From NCBI GenBank assembly GCA_029265505.1, contig JAJUII010000004.1:1-37480 (forward strand): 37,480 nucleotides of DNA, read 5' to 3'. The notes under the pieces are model-generated. The model saw only the letters and a program-made list of their open reading frames with translations, did no database searches and had not been told where the DNA came from. The translations under genes and the position numbers were made by a program. Source of the stretch: Aeromicrobium choanae (GTDB lineage: Bacteria; Actinomycetota; Actinomycetes; Propionibacteriales; Nocardioidaceae). Positions 8,065 through 18,142 of the stretch are shown in pieces; within the stretch, counting starts at the first letter, position 1, and every line of letters starts with the position of its first letter.

Positions 8065-10568
8065 TGAGCTCGCACCAGCCCCCCGGTACGTCCGACCCGA
8101 TCGACCGCACCCGGTGGCCCGTCGATCCGTGGCGCCTGGTGGAGGCGTTCCCCGACCCGAAGGACCTGGGCGTCACCGAGACCCTGTTCTCGGTCGGCAA
8201 CGGCTACCTCGGGATGCGCGGCAACGTCGCCGAAGGACGTGACTCGCACACCCACGGGACGTTCATCAACGGCTTCCACGAGACCTGGGAGATCCACCAC
8301 GCCGAGGAGGCGTACGGGTTCGCGCGGGTCGGCCAGACGATCGTCAACGCGCCGGACGCCAAGATCATCCGGCTGTACGTCGACGACGAGCCGCTGCTCG
8401 TCAGCGTCGCCGATCTGCTCGAGTACGAGCGATCGCTCGACTTCCGCGACGGCGTGCTGCGCCGCGAGATGATCTGGCGCACGCCCTCCGGCAAGCGAGC
8501 CAAGGTCGTCTCCGAGCGGATGGTCTCCTTCACCGAGCGCCACCTGGCCGTGTTGCGGTTCGAGGTCACGATGCTGGACGACCCCGCCCCCATCACCCTT
8601 TCCTCGCAGATCCTCAACCGTCAGGACGGCGAGGACGAGTACCACGTCCGGTCCAAGGCGATGGGCGAGGGCCACGACCCGCGCAAGTCCGACGGCTTCG
8701 ACCGACGCGTGCTCGACCCCAAGCAGCAGTGGGCCGACGAGGAGGCGGGCCGGGTCATGCTCGGGTTCCGGTGCGTCGAGAGCGGCATGACCCTCGCGGT
8801 CGCCGCGCACCACGAGCTCGATACCGAGAACGACCACACCCACCGCGTCCACGTCGAGGGCGACCTGGCGAAGGTGTCGTACCGCATCGCGGCCCAGCCG
8901 GGTGTCCCGGTCCGACTGACCAAGCTCGTCTCGTACCACACCTCGCGCGGTGTTCCCGTGCGCGAGCTGTTCGACCGGTGCCACCGGACCCTCGACCGTG
9001 CCTTCGAGGAAGGCGTCGAGCGGCAGTACGAGGAGCAGCGCGAGTGGCTCACCGCCTTCTGGGAGCGCTCCGACGTCGAGGTGCCGGGACACGACCACCT
9101 GCAGCAGGCGATCCGCTGGAACCTCTTCCAGGTGGCGCAGGCCAGTGCCCGCGCCGAGGGCGTCGGGATCCCGGCGAAGGGGGTGACCGGCTCGGGCTAC
9201 AGCGGTCACTACTTCTGGGACGCCGAGATCTACGTGCTGCCCTTCCTGACGTACACGAGCCCGGACTACGCCCGCAACGCGCTGCGATTCCGCCACAGCC
9301 TGCTCGACGCGGCCCGTCGCCGCGCCGACGAGATGTCCCAGTCGGGCGCACTGTTCCCGTGGCGCACGATCAACGGCGAGGAGGCGTCGGCCTTCTACGC
9401 GGCGGGCACCGCGCAGTACCACATCGACGCCGACATCGCCTACGCGCTGACCCAGTACTACCTCGCCACCGGCGACGAGGACTTCATGGTCCGGCAGGGC
9501 ATCGACATCCTCGTCGAGACGGCGCGGATGTGGGTCGATCTGGGCTTCTGGCGCGACGAGGAGATCGGCACCTTCCACATCCACGGCGTGACCGGCCCCG
9601 ACGAATACACCACGGTCGTGAACGACAACCTGTTCACGAACGTCATGGCCCGGTTCAACCTGCGCGCCGCCGCCTACGCCGTGTCGCGACTGGCGGAGCG
9701 TGACGGTCCCGAGTACGAGCGGATGATGCGTCGACTGAACCTCGACCCGCAGGAGGTCGAGGACTGGAAGCGGGCGGCGCGCAACATGGCCATCCCGTAC
9801 GACGAGGCGCTCGGCGTGCACCCCCAGGACCAGCACTTCCTCGAGCGGGAGGTGTGGGACCTGGAGAACACGCCGCTGGAGAAGCGGCCGCTGCTGTTGA
9901 ACTACCACCCGCTGGTGATCTACCGGTTCCAGGTGATCAAGCAGGCCGACGTGGTGCTCGCGATGTACCTGCAGGGCAACCACTTCACCTACGACCAGAA
10001 GCGCGCCAACTTCGAGTACTACGACCCGATCACCACGGGTGACTCGACGCTCTCGGCGGTCGTGCAGTCGATCATCGCCGCGGAGGTCGGCTATCGCGAT
10101 CTGGCATACCGGTACTTCCTCGCGGCGCTGTTCGTCGACCTGGCCGACCGGCACCGCAACGCCACCGACGGGGTCCACGTGGCGTCGACCGGAGGCGTGT
10201 GGAGCATCCTCGCGTCGGGCTTCGGTGGGTTCCGCGACCACGAGGGCACCTACACCCTCGATCCGCGCCTGCCCGAGAGCTGGGACGAGATGATCTTCCG
10301 GGTCACGATCCACGGCACGCGCGTCCGGGTGACGGTGCGCCAGGACGCTCTGGAGCTGTTCGTCGAGGATCAGCAGCCGGACGCCGCGGGTCAGGTCGTC
10401 GATCCCCGGTTCGAGGTGCGCGGCACGTCGGTCACGGTCTCTCCCGGAGATCCGGTCGTCGTGCCACTGGAGGGCCAGGGACCCGCGATCGAGGGCACGC
10501 CACCGCCGGTCGCCGGTCGGCGCCGCGCCGACGGCACCGTCATCGCGGCCATCGTGCCGGGTCGCTGA
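8064..10568 (+). CDS. GH65 disaccharide phosphorylase (maltose/trehalose/kojibiose type)
   Basis: An 834-residue inverting phosphorylase that splits an alpha-linked glucose disaccharide with phosphate to glucose and beta-glucose 1-phosphate. The N-terminal beta-sandwich begins TETLFSVGNGYLGMRGN, typical of GH65. The (alpha/alpha)6 barrel carries GVTGPDEYT, in which Glu514 is the predicted catalytic acid, and TTGDSTLSA near the phosphate site. A short beta-sheet tail follows. The overlap with the mutase gene supports a two-step pathway into glycolysis. Which disaccharide is used cannot be read from the sequence; trehalose or maltose are likely in actinobacteria. There is no transporter alongside, so the substrate may be internal. 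Confidence 0.92.
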   Translation: MSSHQPPGTSDPIDRTRWPVDPWRLVEAFPDPKDLGVTETLFSVGNGYLGMRGNVAEGRDSHTHGTFINGFHETWEIHHAEEAYGFARVGQTIVNAPDAKIIRLYVDDEPLLVSVADLLEYERSLDFRDGVLRREMIWRTPSGKRAKVVSERMVSFTERHLAVLRFEVTMLDDPAPITLSSQILNRQDGEDEYHVRSKAMGEGHDPRKSDGFDRRVLDPKQQWADEEAGRVMLGFRCVESGMTLAVAAHHELDTENDHTHRVHVEGDLAKVSYRIAAQPGVPVRLTKLVSYHTSRGVPVRELFDRCHRTLDRAFEEGVERQYEEQREWLTAFWERSDVEVPGHDHLQQAIRWNLFQVAQASARAEGVGIPAKGVTGSGYSGHYFWDAEIYVLPFLTYTSPDYARNALRFRHSLLDAARRRADEMSQSGALFPWRTINGEEASAFYAAGTAQYHIDADIAYALTQYYLATGDEDFMVRQGIDILVETARMWVDLGFWRDEEIGTFHIHGVTGPDEYTTVVNDNLFTNVMARFNLRAAAYAVSRLAERDGPEYERMMRRLNLDPQEVEDWKRAARNMAIPYDEALGVHPQDQHFLEREVWDLENTPLEKRPLLLNYHPLVIYRFQVIKQADVVLAMYLQGNHFTYDQKRANFEYYDPITTGDSTLSAVVQSIIAAEVGYRDLAYRYFLAALFVDLADRHRNATDGVHVASTGGVWSILASGFGGFRDHEGTYTLDPRLPESWDEMIFRVTIHGTRVRVTVRQDALELFVEDQQPDAAGQVVDPRFEVRGTSVTVSPGDPVVVPLEGQGPAIEGTPPPVAGRRRADGTVIAAIVPGR

Positions 10569-10571
10569 GGG

Positions 10572-12182
10572 TCAGCTCGCGGGCGGGAGCGTCGCGGGCA
10601 CCCGGACCAGGACCACGCCGGGGTGTACCTCGGCGGTGATCTCCTGGCCCTCGCCTGCCGGATCGCCGTCCAGCTGCATCGGCACGGACTTCTCGGCGCG
10701 GACGTGGACGCGTCGGCCGCACATCCGGTGCAGGCGCTCGTCGTTGGTCTTGCGCCGGGTGATGACCCGGGCGACGATCGACAGCCAGCCGATGAAGCGC
10801 TTCGGGGCGACGACCACGACGTCGAGCAGGCCGTCGTCGATCTCGGCGTCCGGCAACAGCGGGATGCCCGCCTGGAGGAATCCGACGTTGCCGACGACGA
10901 CCGTCCGGGCCCGGAACCGCTGGGGCTCCTGGTCGTCGATGGTGATCTCGACCTTGGTGCGGGGGAAGGTGATCGCCTTCACCCCGGACACGAAGTAGGC
11001 CAGGTAGCCGACGCGCTTCTTCAGGTCCTCGTTGACGCCGGTCATGATCATGGCGTCCATGCCGAGTCCGGCCATCACCAGGAAGGACGTCTCGGTGCCG
11101 TTGTCGCTGCTGAAGGTGGCGAGGTCGATCGCGCGGTCCTGACCGGCGAACACCACGTCGAGCGCGTCGCGGGTGTTCACCGGGATGTCGAGATTGCGGG
11201 CCAGCAGGTTGCCCGTCCCGTGGGGGAGGACGCCGACCGCCACGCCGGACCGGGCGGCGGTCTCGCAGACCGCGCGGACCGTGCCGTCGCCGCCGGCCGC
11301 GATGATCATGTCGACGTCGGCCTCGAGCGCGGCTCGGGTCTGGCCGTAGCCGGGGTCCTCGACGCTGGTCTCGAACCAGCGGGGCTCGTCCCAGCCGTGC
11401 TGGGCTCCGACCTGGCGCACCTTGGCCTTGAACTCCTCGACGTCACCGACCTTGGCCGGATTGAGCACGACCGCCGCGCGTCGTCGACCCGAGCCCGTCA
11501 GGACCGCCCACTCGGTCGGCAGCCGACCCTTGCCCCGCACCAGCACGTGCCACAGCAGCAGCGGGACGAATCCACCGAACGCCACGCCCGCGACCACGTC
11601 GCTGACGTGGTGGACGCCCAGCAGGACCCGGTCGGCCATGACGAGCACGGCGAGCGTGATCCACAACGTGAGCAGCAGACGTCGGCGCAGGCCGCGACCG
11701 GTCGTCACGATGGTCAGCAGGCCCAGGACGGTGAACACGACGCCGGCGCCGGCGGCGTGCCCGCTCGGGAACGACCAGCCGCCGATCTCGTGCAGGGGGC
11801 TGTCCCAGACGGGGCGCTCCCGCTGCACCAGGAGCTTGACGAGGTAGTTGCCGCCGATGACCACGGCTCCGCTGAGGACCGTCCAGCCTGCCAGCAGGCG
11901 TTCACCGCGCCACCACAGCAGCGCGGCCACCACCGCGAGCACGATGCCGGCCGCCCAGTTGTTCGTGAGCACGGCGATGACGTCGAGGGTGTCGACGAGC
12001 CAGGGACGGGAGGCGCTGACGTCGTAGGCCCACTGCGCGACCGACTCGTCACGCGCGACGAGCGGCTGCCACCGGTTCCACACGAGCACGGTCAGGCCGA
12101 GGAACACGATCGCCTGGACGCTGAGGACCGTCGGCGTCAGGTACGGCCGGTCGCCGTCCGCGCGCCGCAGGTCGATGGTCAC
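10572..12182 (-). CDS. PAP2 phosphatase-diacylglycerol/lipid kinase fusion
   Basis: A 536-residue two-domain protein. The N-terminal PAP2 domain has about six membrane helices and a complete phosphatase signature: KLLVQRERP (116-124), PSGH (139-142) and R185-x5-H191-x3-D195. A linker at about 212-235 leads to a soluble DAGK/YegS-type lipid kinase domain with AAGGDGT (295-301) and HGTGN (321-325). One polypeptide could thus both remove and add a lipid phosphate, e.g. in phosphatidate or polyprenyl-phosphate turnover. The GTG start at 12182 follows a GAGGGA-like ribosome site, with a TACGCT box about 31 nt upstream. It converges on the GH65 gene with a 3-bp gap. Confidence 0.9.
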   Translation of the reverse strand: MTIDLRRADGDRPYLTPTVLSVQAIVFLGLTVLVWNRWQPLVARDESVAQWAYDVSASRPWLVDTLDVIAVLTNNWAAGIVLAVVAALLWWRGERLLAGWTVLSGAVVIGGNYLVKLLVQRERPVWDSPLHEIGGWSFPSGHAAGAGVVFTVLGLLTIVTTGRGLRRRLLLTLWITLAVLVMADRVLLGVHHVSDVVAGVAFGGFVPLLLWHVLVRGKGRLPTEWAVLTGSGRRRAAVVLNPAKVGDVEEFKAKVRQVGAQHGWDEPRWFETSVEDPGYGQTRAALEADVDMIIAAGGDGTVRAVCETAARSGVAVGVLPHGTGNLLARNLDIPVNTRDALDVVFAGQDRAIDLATFSSDNGTETSFLVMAGLGMDAMIMTGVNEDLKKRVGYLAYFVSGVKAITFPRTKVEITIDDQEPQRFRARTVVVGNVGFLQAGIPLLPDAEIDDGLLDVVVVAPKRFIGWLSIVARVITRRKTNDERLHRMCGRRVHVRAEKSVPMQLDGDPAGEGQEITAEVHPGVVLVRVPATLPPAS

Positions 12183-12213
12183 AGGAGTCCCTCTCGTGTC
12201 GATGGCTCGCCAT

Positions 12214-12219
12214 AGCGTA
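12214..12219 (-). promoter_or_regulatory. -10 box for the PAP2-DAGK gene
   Basis: TACGCT on the minus strand, giving a leader of about 25 nt before GTG 12182. It is divergent from the serS promoter. Confidence 0.45.
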
Positions 12220-12254
12220 ACCGCGCCGACGGCGCCGTGCGGGTCGTCCCTCGC

Positions 12255-12260
12255 TAGGCT
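12255..12260 (+). promoter_or_regulatory. -10 box for serS (leaderless)
   Basis: TAGGCT ending 6 nt before GTG 12267. No T-box or other leader can fit. Confidence 0.6.
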
Positions 12261-12266
12261 GGCGAT

Positions 12267-13550
12267 GTGATCGATCCTCGACTGCTGCGTGACGACCCCG
12301 ACTTCCTCCGTGCCGCCCAGGAGCGCCGCGGCGAGTCGTCGGAGCTGATCGATCAGCTCGTCGCCGCCGACGAGGCGCGACGCCGGGCGATCGCCGACTT
12401 CGAGCGGGTACGCGCCGAGCAGAAGAGCCTGGGCAAGCAGATCGCCCGGGCGCAGGGGGAGGAGAAGCAGGCGCTGCTCGCCCGGACCAAGGAGCTCGCG
12501 GCGGAGGTCAAGGCGGCCGAGGCCGCCAAGACCGAGACCGCTCAGGCCTTCGACGCGCTCATGCGGTCGATCCCCAACCCGACCACCGAGGCGCCGCCCG
12601 GCGGCGAGGACGACTTCGTGGTGCTGGAGGAGATCGGCACCCGACGCGACTTCGACGCGGAGGGCTTCGCCCCGCGGGACCATCTCGAGATCGGCGAGGC
12701 GCTGGGCGCGATCGACGTCGAGCGTGGCGCCAAGGTGAGCGGCTCGCGGTTCTACTACCTGACCGGCGTCGGCGCGCAGTTGGAGCTGGCTCTGGTGCAG
12801 CTGGCGATGCAGACCGCCACCGAATGGGGCTTCACGCCCGTGATCCCGCCGGCGCTGGTCAAGCCCGAGGCGATGGACGGCACCGGATTCCTCGGTCAGG
12901 CCGCGGACGACGTCTACCGCCTGGAGAAGGACGACCTGTACCTCGTCGGCACCTCCGAGGTGCCGCTCGCGGCCTACCACTCCGGCGAGATTCTGCCGGC
13001 TGACTCGCTGCCGCGTCGCTATGCCGCGTTCAGCCCGTGCTTCCGGCGTGAGGCGGGCTCCTACGGCAAGGACACTCGCGGCATCTTCCGCGTGCACTGG
13101 TTCGACAAGGTCGAGATGTTCGTCTACACGACGCTCGACGAGGCCGCCGCCGAGCACGAGCGGCTGCTCGGCTGGGAGAAGGCCTGGCTGCAGAAGCTCG
13201 AGCTGCCCTTCCGGGTCATCGACGTCGCGGCCGGCGACCTGGGCATGTCCGCGGTGCGCAAGTTCGACTGCGAGGCGTGGATCCCGTCGCAGGGCAAGTA
13301 CCGCGAGCTGACCTCGACCTCGAACTGCACACAGTTCCAGTCACGACGCCTGGACGTCCGCACCCGCGCCGCCGGCGAGGAGTCCACGACGCACGTGGCG
13401 ACGCTGAACGGGACGCTGTGCGCGATGACCCGCACCATCGTCGCCCTGCTGGAGAACGGCCAGCAGGCCGACGGCTCGGTGCGGCTGCCCGCTGCGCTGC
13501 ACCCGTACCTCGGCGAGGTGCTCCGGCCGGTCGATGCGGGAGGCGATTGA
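12267..13550 (+). CDS. serS: Seryl-tRNA synthetase
   Basis: A 427-residue class II synthetase charging tRNA-Ser in the cytosol. The N-terminal coiled-coil arm (about residues 28-105, rich in Glu/Lys/Ala) binds the tRNA variable arm. The catalytic core has [15 protein letters not shown], motif 2 [21 protein letters not shown] and motif 3 around [18 protein letters not shown], followed by the conserved C-terminal [12 protein letters not shown]. The start is set by the -10 box. The next gene begins on the base after its stop, so serS is probably co-transcribed with the HAD phosphatase. Confidence 0.97.
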   Translation: MIDPRLLRDDPDFLRAAQERRGESSELIDQLVAADEARRRAIADFERVRAEQKSLGKQIARAQGEEKQALLARTKELAAEVKAAEAAKTETAQAFDALMRSIPNPTTEAPPGGEDDFVVLEEIGTRRDFDAEGFAPRDHLEIGEALGAIDVERGAKVSGSRFYYLTGVGAQLELALVQLAMQTATEWGFTPVIPPALVKPEAMDGTGFLGQAADDVYRLEKDDLYLVGTSEVPLAAYHSGEILPADSLPRRYAAFSPCFRREAGSYGKDTRGIFRVHWFDKVEMFVYTTLDEAAAEHERLLGWEKAWLQKLELPFRVIDVAAGDLGMSAVRKFDCEAWIPSQGKYRELTSTSNCTQFQSRRLDVRTRAAGEESTTHVATLNGTLCAMTRTIVALLENGQQADGSVRLPAALHPYLGEVLRPVDAGGD

Positions 13551-14336
13551 GTGTCCTGGCGTCCCCGGCTCGTGGCGCTGGACGTCGACGGCACCATCGT
13601 CGATCACCGCAACCAGCTCAGCCCCGCCGTCAAGGAGGCGATCCTCGCTCTGCGTGAGCAGGGCGTCGCGATCGTGATCGCCACCGGTCGAGCCGTGCCG
13701 GGCGTCTACGACGTGCTGGACAAGCTCGGATTCCGTGAGGGGCTCGGCGTGGCGAGCAACGGGTCGGTCGTCTTCGGGGTCGACCCGTTCGAAGTCGTGC
13801 AGACGACCACGTTCGACGCGCGCGAGGCGGTGCGCCGCGTGCTGGAGCGGGTCCCCGAGGCGCTCGTCGCCGTCGAGGAGGTCGGCGTGGGATACCGGGT
13901 GAACCGGGCCTTCCCCCAGGGCGAGATCACCGGCGAGATCATCCTCGACGAGGTCGAGCGGATGGTCTCCCAGCCGGTCACTCGTGTCGTCGTGCGCGCG
14001 CCCGACCACGACCGCGAGGAGTTCTCCACCCTCGTGGAGGACCTCGGGCTGGACGGCACCAACTACTACATCGGCTACACCGCCTGGCTGGATCTCGCCC
14101 CGGAGGGCGTCTCCAAGGCCTCCGGCCTCGAGACGGTCTGCCGCGTCATGGGGCTGACCGCCGCCGACGTCCTCGCCGTGGGCGACGGCCACAACGACCA
14201 CGAGATGCTCCAGTGGGCCGGCCGCGGCGTCGCCATGGGCCAAGCCCCCGACGAGGTCAAGGCCGTCGCCGACGACGTCACCGCCCCCGTCGAGGCCGAC
14301 GGCCTCGCCCTCGAACTGCGCCGCTGGCTGGATTGA
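13551..14336 (+). CDS. Cof-type HAD-IIB phosphatase
   Basis: A 261-residue HAD hydrolase. Motif I is ALDVDGTIVD, motif II IVIATGR, the lysine lies in EGVSKASGL and motif IV is VGDGHNDHEML. A type C2B cap lies between. Such enzymes dephosphorylate sugar phosphates, nucleotides or cofactors, and the substrate cannot be inferred here. GTG 13551 directly follows the serS stop, with GGAGG at 13539-13543. Its stop codon lies 1 nt before the left inverted repeat of the AbiEi element. Confidence 0.88.
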   Translation: MSWRPRLVALDVDGTIVDHRNQLSPAVKEAILALREQGVAIVIATGRAVPGVYDVLDKLGFREGLGVASNGSVVFGVDPFEVVQTTTFDAREAVRRVLERVPEALVAVEEVGVGYRVNRAFPQGEITGEIILDEVERMVSQPVTRVVVRAPDHDREEFSTLVEDLGLDGTNYYIGYTAWLDLAPEGVSKASGLETVCRVMGLTAADVLAVGDGHNDHEMLQWAGRGVAMGQAPDEVKAVADDVTAPVEADGLALELRRWLD

Positions 14337-14337
14337 A

Positions 14338-14415
14338 GTTTCCCCGGTTAACCGGGGAAACCAACTCTTCACGAGGGAAACTTCCCTCGTTCCGTGCCAG
14401 AGAACCTCGTGAAGT
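14338..14415 (+). repeat. Left terminal inverted repeat (hairpin pair)
   Basis: Contains a perfect 24-bp palindrome (14338-14361, arms GTTTCCCCGG/CCGGGGAAAC around TTAA). After 9 variable bases comes CGAGGGAAACTTCCCTC (14372-14388), then 12 variable bases and AGAACCTCGTGAAGT (14401-14415). CTTCACGAGG at 14367-14376 also pairs perfectly with CCTCGTGAAG at 14405-14414. Confidence 0.85.
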
Positions 14416-15392
14416 CACGGGATCGTCGTGCGTCGTGGTCGACCGTAGAGGCGGCGCGACTGCTCCATCGCGGCGCGAATCCTCTGGCAGGTCGCTTTCG
14501 GCGAATTGAGATCGGCATAGATCCAGCGGCTCATTCCCCGAGGGATCTCGCGAATGCGATCTTCGCGTCGCTTCTCCTCCACCAGCACCTGGCCCAGGTC
14601 GGCCCCCGAGTACGGGTTCAGACGGCCGTACTTCACCAAGCCGTCGAACTCGCCGCAGTGCCAGAAGTCCTCCCAGTCGAAGTCGACCCGCCCGAGCAGC
14701 CCGCCGTGCCCGTCGAAGAAGTCGACCTGCATACGCGGGATCGGCAGACCGCCCATGCGGAACATGTAGACCGACCGGACCTCCCCCACGGATTCGCACT
14801 CCGGCGCCGCCCACATCAACGCGAGGCGGACCTTCGCGACGCCCGGCCAGCGGGACATGGCATCCAGACGGTCGAGGAGCTCGGCCTCGTCGGCGCCTTG
14901 GCGGAGGAGGTGCGACACCTGAACCATCCCGGCTTCGGTACCGGCGATCGAGGCGGTCTCCAGGACCGCCCGAGACGGGATGACCAGTCGGTGACCGTCG
15001 ACCTCGACCACGTCCTCCTCCGGCAGCCGACCGCCGTGGTGGACGACCTTCGCCTCGGTTCGCGCGGTCGTCCGGTCCGGCCTGGTGACGTGCACCGTCT
15101 CCAGGTCGAGCCCGAACGAGACGCCGGTGTGGATGACGGCCGCCGAGTGATGGCTGATGACGACGTCCGCCGGCAGCTTGTCCTGAGCGGCGAAGGCGAG
15201 GATGCGGTGCCGCTCCTCGGGCGACAGGCCCTCATGCCCGCGCGGAGCGTAGGTCCCCGGGCGCAGACGCACGAGCACCTTGGACCTGATCGCGTCGCGG
15301 ATCTGACGATCGTCGAAGCCGAGGTCGAGGAGGTCGGGGCGTCGGATGTATCCGCCGCGGTGCTGCGCGAGTGATGCGAAGAAGTCGTCCAT
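14415..15392 (-). CDS. AbiEi-like winged-helix protein with PD-(D/E)XK-like C-terminal domain
   Basis: A 325-residue protein. Residues 1-50 (ASLAQHRGGYIRRPDLLDLG, then LRPGTYAP) look like the winged-helix domain of AbiEi-type antitoxins, abundant in actinobacteria. The C-terminal 110 residues carry GRVDFDW and GEFDGLVKYGR, an Asp...Glu-x-Lys-like arrangement suggesting a PD-(D/E)XK (Vsr/DUF559-like) nuclease fold, then a conserved EEKRREDRIREI helix. No AbiEii nucleotidyltransferase partner is adjacent. I chose ATG 15392 by domain fit; the frame stays open to GTG 15488, inside the right repeat. Catalytic activity, toxin/antitoxin role and mobility are all unproven. Confidence 0.75.
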   Translation of the reverse strand: MDDFFASLAQHRGGYIRRPDLLDLGFDDRQIRDAIRSKVLVRLRPGTYAPRGHEGLSPEERHRILAFAAQDKLPADVVISHHSAAVIHTGVSFGLDLETVHVTRPDRTTARTEAKVVHHGGRLPEEDVVEVDGHRLVIPSRAVLETASIAGTEAGMVQVSHLLRQGADEAELLDRLDAMSRWPGVAKVRLALMWAAPECESVGEVRSVYMFRMGGLPIPRMQVDFFDGHGGLLGRVDFDWEDFWHCGEFDGLVKYGRLNPYSGADLGQVLVEEKRREDRIREIPRGMSRWIYADLNSPKATCQRIRAAMEQSRRLYGRPRRTTIP

Positions 15393-15466
15393 CCGACGAG
15401 CGTGATCGCGATGCCGATGCGCCTGAAGGCCCGCTTTCGCTCCTGTGGACGAGCCGATCGGTGTCC

Positions 15467-15545
15467 ACTTCGCGAGGTTCTTTGTCACTGAGTGAGGGAA
15501 GTTTCCCCCGCTCAGTGGCGGTTTCCCCGCTTAACCGGGGAAACC
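15467..15545 (-). repeat. Right terminal inverted repeat (hairpin pair)
   Basis: Read on the minus strand it repeats the left end with the same block lengths: 25-nt near-palindrome (one mismatch to the left copy), 9 variable, 17 conserved (CGGGGGAAACTTCCCTC), 12 variable, 15 conserved (AGAACCTCGCGAAGT). I count about 64 of 78 positions identical. Here the variable parts pair with each other (CACTGAG with CTCAGTG). Confidence 0.85.
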
Positions 15546-15640
15546 GACGGCCAGCGAACCGCTCGGCGCAGGAGAGGCGCCGCTCGTCGGTGTGGTCTGG
15601 CGCACACTCGCCGATTGCGGCACCGTGGACACGGCAGACT

Positions 15641-15656
15641 TGTGATTTGCGACACC
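15641..15656 (+). promoter_or_regulatory. Crp/GlxR-like site upstream of acs
   Basis: TGTGATTTGCGACACC matches TGTGA-N6-TCACA at 8 of 10 positions. It lies 22 bp before the GTG of acs. Crp family members control acs in related actinobacteria, and a Crp gene is in this window. Confidence 0.45.
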
Positions 15657-15678
15657 CCGAGAGTCCCCAGGAGGCCCC

Positions 15679-17646
<1,968 letters not shown>

Positions 17647-17660
17647 TCGGACGACCCGGC

Positions 17661-17693
17661 GGCGCGGCGGCGGTCTCGGGCAGCCGCCGCGCC
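17661..17693 (+). terminator. Hairpin terminator after acs
   Basis: Arms GGCGCGGCGGC (17661-17671) and GCCGCCGCGCC (17683-17693) form a perfect 11-bp stem with an 11-nt loop, 14 bases after the acs stop. There is no T-tract. Confidence 0.6.
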
Positions 17694-17703
17694 TCCGTGT
17701 GGG

Positions 17704-17709
17704 TAGGCT
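17704..17709 (+). promoter_or_regulatory. -10 box for the holin-like gene (leaderless)
   Basis: TAGGCT ending 7 nt before ATG 17717. Confidence 0.6.
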
Positions 17710-17716
17710 CACGTCC

Positions 17717-18142
17717 ATGACCAAGACGACGGACGACCCCACGATCGGACGACTCGTCGCGGATGTCACCCGCGATCTCTCGGCGATCGTCCAGCACGAG
17801 ATCGCCCTGGCCAAGTCCGAGCTGAAGGTGAGCGTCCGCGCCGGCGGTCTCGGGATCGCGCTGATCGGGGCGGCGCTCTTCCTGCTGCTGTTGGTCCTGA
17901 TCCTCGGTTCGGTCACGATCGCGTACTTCCTGACGATGACCGGCCTGCACGCGGCGTGGGCGTTCCTCATCGTGACCGGCGTCTATCTGCTGCTGGCGGT
18001 CGTGCTCGGGCTCGTCGCCTGGACCCGGTTCAAGAAGGTCTCGGTGCCGGAGAAGACGATCGGTGCGGCGCGCCAGATCCCGTCCGCGCTGAGTCCGGGC
18101 CCCACGCCCGGTCAGCGGGTCAAGGGCGCACGACGCGCGTGA
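17717..18142 (+). CDS. Phage_holin_3_6-like small membrane protein
   Basis: A 141-residue protein with a soluble amphipathic start (DLSAIVQHEIALAKSELK, characteristic of the family) and two long hydrophobic helices (about 48-75 and 82-105), then a basic tail. Despite the family name these are chromosomal proteins in actinobacteria; Rv3669 occupies the same place next to acs and marP. Role unknown, probably envelope-related. The start follows the -10 box; an upstream GTG at 17699 is rejected because it lies before that box. The 3' end overlaps the convergent unknown membrane gene by 23 bp. Confidence 0.78.
   Translation: MTKTTDDPTIGRLVADVTRDLSAIVQHEIALAKSELKVSVRAGGLGIALIGAALFLLLLVLILGSVTIAYFLTMTGLHAAWAFLIVTGVYLLLAVVLGLVAWTRFKKVSVPEKTIGAARQIPSALSPGPTPGQRVKGARRA

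Larger units (their letters stand above)
14338..15545. mobile_element. Candidate compact element: AbiEi/nuclease-like gene between long inverted repeats
   Basis: Two inverted copies of a 78-bp structured sequence enclose exactly one gene. Block order and spacing are the same at both ends, and the gene's stop codon begins on the last base of the left repeat. I see no transposase motif and no target duplication (flanks ATTGAA and GACGGC). The layout recalls REP/RAYT units, in which a single gene sits between inverted REP hairpins, but the gene family is different. Mobility is my inference. Confidence 0.5.

Noticed and set aside
7869-10313. Long minus-strand open frame (814 codons) opposite the GH65 gene
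   Set aside because: Composition is Arg/His/Asp/Gly-rich without domains, a shadow of high-GC coding DNA.
12183-12266. T-box leader before serS
   Set aside because: The gap is 84 bp, shared with a divergent gene, and serS appears leaderless.
12183-13157. Upstream extension of the minus-strand PAP2-DAGK frame to 861 residues
   Set aside because: The extra part lies antisense to serS, whose protein is clearly real. The PAP2 domain begins at GTG 12182.
14338-14389. Left palindromes as ordinary terminators of the serS-HAD operon
   Set aside because: Termination is possible, but the same five blocks with equal spacing recur inverted at the far side of one gene, which a terminator does not explain.
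17717-18142. Prophage remnant suggested by the holin-like match
   Set aside because: A single chromosomal family member in a conserved core block, with no other phage gene.
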